From NCBI GenBank assembly GCA_934486965.1, contig CAKSQP010000044.1, positions 1 through 10,839 on the forward strand: a stretch of DNA of 10,839 nt, in the 5' to 3' direction. Every line of letters begins with the position of its first letter. Position 1 is the stretch's first letter. Both the position numbers and the translations under genes were made by a program. The notes under the pieces are model-generated. The model worked only from the letters and a program-made list of their open reading frames with translations. It searched no databases and had not been told where the DNA came from. This DNA is from an uncultured Eubacteriales bacterium. Its GTDB lineage: Bacteria > Bacillota > Clostridia > Oscillospirales > UBA644. Below are positions 7,485 through 10,839 of this stretch, in pieces.

Positions 7485-7976
7485 ATGCTTTCGGATAAAA
7501 CCGACGTTTCTGTCGAAAAAGTAAAAGACCTTTTCTGTAACGAAACGGGATATCAGACGCCGAAAATAGACACCCGAGCCGCGATTTTCAATGACGGAAA
7601 AATTCTTCTTGTCCGCGAAAACAACGGCAAATGGTCTCTTCCCGGAGGCTGGTGCGACGTGAACGTTTCGGTCGGTGAAAACACCGTCAAGGAAGTTTCG
7701 GAAGAGGCGGGACTTGACGTTACCGCCGACAGGATAATCGCGGTTCTCGACAGAGCAAAGCATAACCTGCCCGTCTATCCATACGGCGTCTGCAAAATTT
7801 TCGTTCGGTGCAGTGTTATCGGCGGCAGTTTTAAGGAAAACACCGAAACTACGGGCTTTGACTGGTTTGACGAAGAAAATCTTCCAGAACTTGCCGAAGA
7901 GAAAAACAACGCCGCGCAGATAAAAATGTGCTTTGAGGCATACAGAGATCCGCAACTTCCCGTAATATTCGATTAA
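7485..7976 (+). CDS. NUDIX hydrolase, YjhB/ADP-ribose pyrophosphatase-like (N-terminus shifted off)
   Basis: The intact frame gives 163 residues containing the whole NUDIX fold, which cleaves nucleoside diphosphates linked to another group (ADP-ribose and related compounds in the closest characterised families). Seen are a strand R-A-A-I-F-N-D-G-K-I-L-L-V-R-E, then W-S-L-P-G-G-W-C-D-V, then the Nudix helix V-K-E-V-S-E-E-A-G-L (E70, E73, E74 as metal ligands). Position 69 is lysine where the Nudix box has arginine. The protein ends with the P-Q-L-P-V-I-F-D tail of this subgroup. The ATG at 7485 is only the first in-frame start after a frameshift: GGCGG lies 2 bases away, too close to be a good ribosome binding site, and the family needs about 42 more residues encoded at 7358-7484. 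It is the last gene of the SLOG/GH27 cluster. Substrate not determined. Confidence 0.85.
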   Translation: MLSDKTDVSVEKVKDLFCNETGYQTPKIDTRAAIFNDGKILLVRENNGKWSLPGGWCDVNVSVGENTVKEVSEEAGLDVTADRIIAVLDRAKHNLPVYPYGVCKIFVRCSVIGGSFKENTETTGFDWFDEENLPELAEEKNNAAQIKMCFEAYRDPQLPVIFD

Positions 7977-8011
7977 AAAAATATCCACCCATAGAGGGTG
8001 GATATTTTTTT
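7975..8011. terminator. Bidirectional Rho-independent terminator
   Basis: A perfect 10-pair stem, ATATCCACCC (7981-7990) with GGGTGGATAT (7996-8005), and a 5-base loop are flanked by an A-run on the left (7975-7981) and a T-run on the right (8005-8011). It therefore works on both strands and ends both the plus-strand NUDIX cluster and the minus-strand copA message, which converge here. The NUDIX stop codon (7974-7976) merges with its A-run. Confidence 0.92.
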
Positions 8012-8021
8012 GTTGAAATTT

Positions 8022-8222
8022 TTATTCTTCTATGCCCGTTACTTCGTAACCCGCCGCTTTTATCGCCGCGGTTATCGCTTCTTTTGATGGATTTCCCGTA
8101 ACAACTGCCTGCTTCTTTTCAAGGCTTACTTCGTAACTTTCAACGCCCGAAACCTTGCTTATCGCTTCTTCAACGTGCGCTTTGCAGTGTCCGCACATCA
8201 TTCCTTCGATTTTTACAGTCAT
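8022..8222 (-). other. Possible separate CopZ product from an internal in-frame start in copA
   Basis: Inside copA an ATG (8222) follows GGAGG (8235-8231) with an 8-base gap, as good as the start signals of real genes in this window. Translation from it, in the copA frame, would give a 66-residue protein: M-T-V-K-I-E-G-M-M-C-G-H-C followed by a full heavy-metal-associated fold. That is the usual length and shape of the CopZ Cu(I) chaperone. The signal may be a relic of a once separate copZ gene fused by loss of the copA stop, or it may still make free CopZ beside the fused form. The start signal is seen; production is inferred. Confidence 0.45.
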
Positions 8223-10457
8223 TTTTCCGACCTCCGTTTTCTTATTTTGGTTTTGCTGTCTTTTATCTAATTTTATGAAATTGAGCCTCAATGCGTTCGT
8301 AACGACGCAGAAACTCGAAAGGCTCATCGCCGCCGCCGCGAACATCGGATTCAATGTCCAGCCGAATATATGAGTGAAAACTCCCGCCGCAAGGGGGATT
8401 CCGAGAGCGTTGTAGAAAAACGCCCAGAAGAGGTTTTCTTTGATATTCGTAAGCGTCGCGCGGCCTATCTTTACGGCGTTTACCGCGTCCTTAAGACTTC
8501 CGCCCGTAAGCACCGCGTCCGCCGAGGAAATTGCAATGTCCGTTCCTGCGCCTATTGCGATTCCGACGTCCGCCTGAGTGAGCGCGGGCGCGTCGTTTAT
8601 TCCGTCGCCGACCATTGCGGTCTTGTTTTTCTGCTGAAGTTCCTTTATGATGTCTGATTTTCCGTCGGGTAAGACTCCTGCTTTGATTTCGCTTATTCCG
8701 ACTTCCGCGGCTATCGCCTTTGCGGTGTTTTCGTTGTCGCCCGTTATCATTACCGTTTCGATATTCATTTTCTTAAATTCCGAAACCGCTTCCTTGCTGT
8801 CGGGTTTTACAGTGTCCGCAACTGCGATTATTCCGATAATTTCGCCGTCCTTTGTGAAGAAGAGGGGAGTTTTGCCCTCCGACGAAAGCCGCGTGTATTC
8901 GGCTGAAATTTCGTCCGATACTTCGATCTGCGATTTTATAAACGAAAAACTTCCGCCCGTGATTTTTTTGCCGTCAATTTTTGCCGAAAGTCCGTTGCCT
9001 GCATATATCTCGAAATCTTCCGACGGGAGAATTCCGATTTTTTCTTCTTCGGCTTTTGCCGTTACTGCTTTTGCAAGGGGGTGTTCGCTCTTTGTTTCGA
9101 GGGACGCCGCAAGCGAAAGCAGTTTTTCTTTGTCGTCCGATATAATATCCGTTACGACGGGCTTTCCCTCGGTCACGGTCCCCGTTTTGTCAAGCGCCAC
9201 GGTTTTTATTTTGCCCGTTTCTTCAAGAGCCGCTGCAGCCTTGAAAAGAATTCCGTTCTTTGCGCCGACTCCGCTTCCGACCATTATCGCAACGGGTGTC
9301 GCAAGCCCCAAAGCGCAGGGACAACTGATAACGAGCACCGAAATGGCTCTTGCAAGCGCATATCCGAACGTCTCTCCGACAATGAGCCAGACCGCCGCGG
9401 TGATGAATGCTATAATGACGACCGTCGGGACGAATATCCCCGAAACCTTGTCCGCGATTTTTGCGATGGGCGCTTTTGTTGCAGTTGCGTCTCTTACCGT
9501 TTTGATTATCTGCGAAAGCGTCGTTTCTTCTCCGACTTTTGTTGCGCGGCACTTGATAAATCCCGAAAGGTTTATCGTCGCCGCCGAAACTCCGTCGTTT
9601 TCCGATTTATCGACAGGAATACTTTCGCCTGTCAGCGCCGATTCGTCGACGCTTGCTTCTCCCTCGACAACAACTCCGTCAACGGGGATTTTCCCTCCGG
9701 GACGAACGACGAATATATCGTCTTTTTTAACGTCGTCGACCGAAATTTCGGTTTCAACTCCGTCTCTTATTACCGTTGCCGTTTCGGGTTTCAGTTTCAT
9801 GAGTTCTTTTATCGCGTCGGTCGCTCTTCCTTTGGAATACGATTCGAGCGTTTTACCGACGGTTATAAGGGTAAGGATCATCGCCGCCGATTCAAAATAA
9901 AGCCCGTGCATATATTCCATTGCTTTCATCGCGTCGCCTGCCGCCTGCGCGTCGGTCATCATAAAAAGGGAATAGAGGCTGTAAATAAAAGCCGCTCCCG
10001 AACCGAGAGACACAAGAGTGTCCATATTCGCTCCGCCGTGTAAAACTCCCTTTACGCCGCTTATAAAGAACTTTCTGTTTATAAACATTATGATTCCGGT
10101 GAAAATGAGTTGAACGATACCGTTCGCCACGGGGTTTTCGTTAAAGAACGCAGGCATCGGCAGGGAAAGCATGTGCCCCATCGAAAAATACATCAGTATG
10201 ATAAGCAGGACGACCGACGATATGAGACGCGTTTTCAGTTTTTTCGTTTCGTCGTCCCCGCCTGTTTCTTTCTTCTCTTTCTGCCCCGAAAGGGACGCGC
10301 CGTAACCGGCCTTTTTTACTGCCGAAATAATACTCCCGCTGTCGGCTGTCCCCTCGACAGTCATTGAATTTGTAAGCAGATTTACCGCAACTTCTTTTAC
10401 TCCGGGAACCGCTTTGACCGCTTTTTCCACTCTCGCTGAGCACGCAGCGCAACTCAT
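8022..10457 (-). CDS. copA: Copper-exporting P1B-type ATPase with a C-terminal CopZ-like domain
   Basis: An 811-residue Cu(I) P-type ATPase that pumps copper out of the cytoplasm. Numbering from the ATG at 10457: N-terminal heavy-metal domain with C-A-A-C (C3, C6); actuator T-G-E-S (276-279); membrane metal site C-P-C (379-381); phosphorylation D-K-T-G-T (D423); S-E-H-P-L nucleotide-binding motif; G-D-G-I-N-D (617-622); and late membrane helices with Y-N and M-x-x-S-S, the Cu(I)-specific (IB-1) set. Eight membrane segments are expected. After the last helix, a lysine/glutamine/asparagine-rich linker leads to a second heavy-metal domain (from residue 746, C755 and C758) that looks like a fused CopZ chaperone. 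The true start is doubtful. The Shine-Dalgarno at 10490-10495 points to position 10481, where the codon is ACG, and the first beta strand (E-R-Y-D-V-T-G) is encoded there. It follows csoR, whose stop overlaps that ribosome binding site. Confidence 0.95.
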   Translation of the reverse strand: MSCAACSARVEKAVKAVPGVKEVAVNLLTNSMTVEGTADSGSIISAVKKAGYGASLSGQKEKKETGGDDETKKLKTRLISSVVLLIILMYFSMGHMLSLPMPAFFNENPVANGIVQLIFTGIIMFINRKFFISGVKGVLHGGANMDTLVSLGSGAAFIYSLYSLFMMTDAQAAGDAMKAMEYMHGLYFESAAMILTLITVGKTLESYSKGRATDAIKELMKLKPETATVIRDGVETEISVDDVKKDDIFVVRPGGKIPVDGVVVEGEASVDESALTGESIPVDKSENDGVSAATINLSGFIKCRATKVGEETTLSQIIKTVRDATATKAPIAKIADKVSGIFVPTVVIIAFITAAVWLIVGETFGYALARAISVLVISCPCALGLATPVAIMVGSGVGAKNGILFKAAAALEETGKIKTVALDKTGTVTEGKPVVTDIISDDKEKLLSLAASLETKSEHPLAKAVTAKAEEEKIGILPSEDFEIYAGNGLSAKIDGKKITGGSFSFIKSQIEVSDEISAEYTRLSSEGKTPLFFTKDGEIIGIIAVADTVKPDSKEAVSEFKKMNIETVMITGDNENTAKAIAAEVGISEIKAGVLPDGKSDIIKELQQKNKTAMVGDGINDAPALTQADVGIAIGAGTDIAISSADAVLTGGSLKDAVNAVKIGRATLTNIKENLFWAFFYNALGIPLAAGVFTHIFGWTLNPMFAAAAMSLSSFCVVTNALRLNFIKLDKRQQNQNKKTEVGKMTVKIEGMMCGHCKAHVEEAISKVSGVESYEVSLEKKQAVVTGNPSKEAITAAIKAAGYEVTGIEE
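8231..8235 (-). promoter_or_regulatory. Internal ribosome binding site before the CopZ-like domain
   Basis: GGAGG on the minus strand, 8 bases before an in-frame ATG at 8222, in the linker that joins the CopA membrane domain to its C-terminal heavy-metal domain. The linker coding for T-E-V-G-K carries this motif. Chance occurrence cannot be excluded, but its position exactly at the domain boundary is striking. Confidence 0.5.
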
Positions 10458-10487
10458 TCCCGTAACATCGTATCTTTCCGTAAATAT

Positions 10488-10495
10488 CTCCTCCT
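10488..10495 (-). promoter_or_regulatory. Ribosome binding site of copA, overlapping the csoR stop
   Basis: AGGAGGAG on the minus strand; its first two bases belong to the csoR TAG (10496-10494). Counting from the end of AGGAGG (10490), an 8-base gap leads to ACG at 10481. The nearest ATG, at 10457, is 32 bases from the same point, too far for normal initiation. No ATG, GTG or TTG lies in the copA frame between the csoR stop and 10457. This site therefore decides against a simple ATG10457 start. Confidence 0.7.
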
Positions 10496-10757
10496 ATTTT
10501 ATTATTTTCCCGAGGATTTTTACCATTTCCTCTATTTTCTCGTCTTTTTCTTCATCTGTCCGCGCCGCTTTGACGCAGCCTTTTAAGTGTTCCGTCAGAA
10601 CCTTGCGGTTCGCGGTGTTTATGACGGCTTCGGTCGCCATGAGCTGACGGCTTATGTCGATACAGTACCTGTCTTCTTCTACCATTTTCAGTATTCCGTC
10701 GATTTGTCCGCGCGCGGTCTTTAAGAGTTTCGTTATTTCCGATTTGTCAGCCTGCAT
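10494..10757 (-). CDS. csoR: CsoR-family copper-sensing transcriptional repressor
   Basis: An 87-residue all-helical DNA-binding repressor of the CsoR/RcnR (DUF156) family. In the family, apo-CsoR binds the operator of its own copper operon and releases it when Cu(I) binds. The Cu(I) ligands are visible with the classical spacing: C32 (R-Y-C-I-D), H57 and C61 (E-H-L-K-G-C), that is C-x24-H-x3-C. The N-terminal A-R-G-Q-I-D-G-I helix is also typical. This C-H-C set supports copper rather than nickel or sulfide. The ATG at 10757 is chosen because AGGAGG (10769-10764) lies 6 bases upstream; a longer frame from 10796 has no ribosome binding site. It is the first gene of the csoR-copA operon, with copA translation signals overlapping its stop, so autoregulation of both is expected. 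Confidence 0.93.
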   Translation of the reverse strand: MQADKSEITKLLKTARGQIDGILKMVEEDRYCIDISRQLMATEAVINTANRKVLTEHLKGCVKAARTDEEKDEKIEEMVKILGKIIK

Positions 10758-10783
10758 ATTTATCCTCCTTTCAAGGTCTTCGG

Positions 10784-10795
10784 TGTCGCGCGACA
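10784..10795. promoter_or_regulatory. 12-base perfect palindrome upstream of csoR, possible operator
   Basis: TGTCGCGCGACA reads the same on both strands and lies 27 bases before the csoR start. It could be an operator for CsoR or a small stem in the leader. It lacks the G/C-run layout I know from published CsoR operators, so assignment is tentative. The rest of 10770-10839 shows no full promoter; the -35 region probably lies beyond the window. Confidence 0.3.
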
Positions 10796-10839
10796 TTTCT
10801 GCCGCCGCCTTTTTATCACCTTTTCTCTCTCCATATACC

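Noticed and set aside
8647..9900. A 417-codon plus-strand frame opposite copA
   Set aside because: Serine/alanine/isoleucine-rich shadow of the copA coding sequence with no recognisable motifs; copA itself is unambiguous.
10758..10796. Longer csoR start at ATG 10796
   Set aside because: No ribosome binding site precedes it, whereas ATG 10757 has AGGAGG at 6 bases and gives the usual CsoR length.
1..10839. CRISPR arrays, tRNA/rRNA genes, insertion sequences, phage or defence genes
   Set aside because: No regularly spaced repeats, cloverleaf-like segments, transposase or integrase motifs were seen on either strand; all space is taken by the genes listed.

Overview
The window looks like a chromosomal piece from an anaerobic member of the Bacillota, most likely class Clostridia and probably a gut-type lineage. 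Evidence for this is a one-subunit clostridial-style pyruvate:ferredoxin oxidoreductase, strong AGGAGG-type ribosome binding sites, sigma-A-type promoters, and a csoR-copA copper operon of the Gram-positive kind. I cannot name a genus. There are no RNA genes, insertion sequences, phage genes or CRISPR arrays. Coding density is high and every gap is shorter than 130 bases.

Layout, left to right. (1) A promoter at 22-50 drives a small FMN nitroreductase (76-654), which is translationally coupled to an MFS transporter with a TTG start (666-1901). (2) A second clear promoter (1937-1965) drives nifJ (2022-5552), the pyruvate:ferredoxin oxidoreductase that links glycolysis to acetyl-CoA and reduced ferredoxin. 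Its end is marked by a hairpin at 5571-5610. (3) A tight plus-strand cluster follows: a YpsA-like SLOG protein (5625-6188), a cytoplasmic GH27 alpha-galactosidase-like enzyme (6198-7355), and a NUDIX hydrolase whose first ~42 codons are cut off by a one-base shift in an A-run (7358-7976). (4) A bidirectional terminator (7975-8011) separates this cluster from the convergent minus-strand copper operon: csoR (10757 to 10494) and then the Cu(I) P-type ATPase copA (to 8022).

How they work together. The copper operon is a self-contained defence unit. CsoR senses Cu(I) and CopA exports it. A CopZ-like metallochaperone domain is fused to the CopA C-terminus. That domain carries its own Shine-Dalgarno sequence and ATG in frame, so free CopZ may also be made from the same gene. 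The alpha-galactosidase, together with glycolysis and PFOR, fits a sugar-fermenting anaerobe. The nitroreductase/MFS pair could deal with a nitro- or quinone-type compound, but nothing in the sequence fixes its substrate.

The points most worth checking are the internal copZ start inside copA, the absence of an AUG/GUG/UUG start where the copA ribosome binding site and first HMA strand demand one (ACG is there instead), and the frameshifted NUDIX N-terminus. I found no clearly new multi-gene system. The copA/copZ gene-within-gene arrangement is the nearest candidate.
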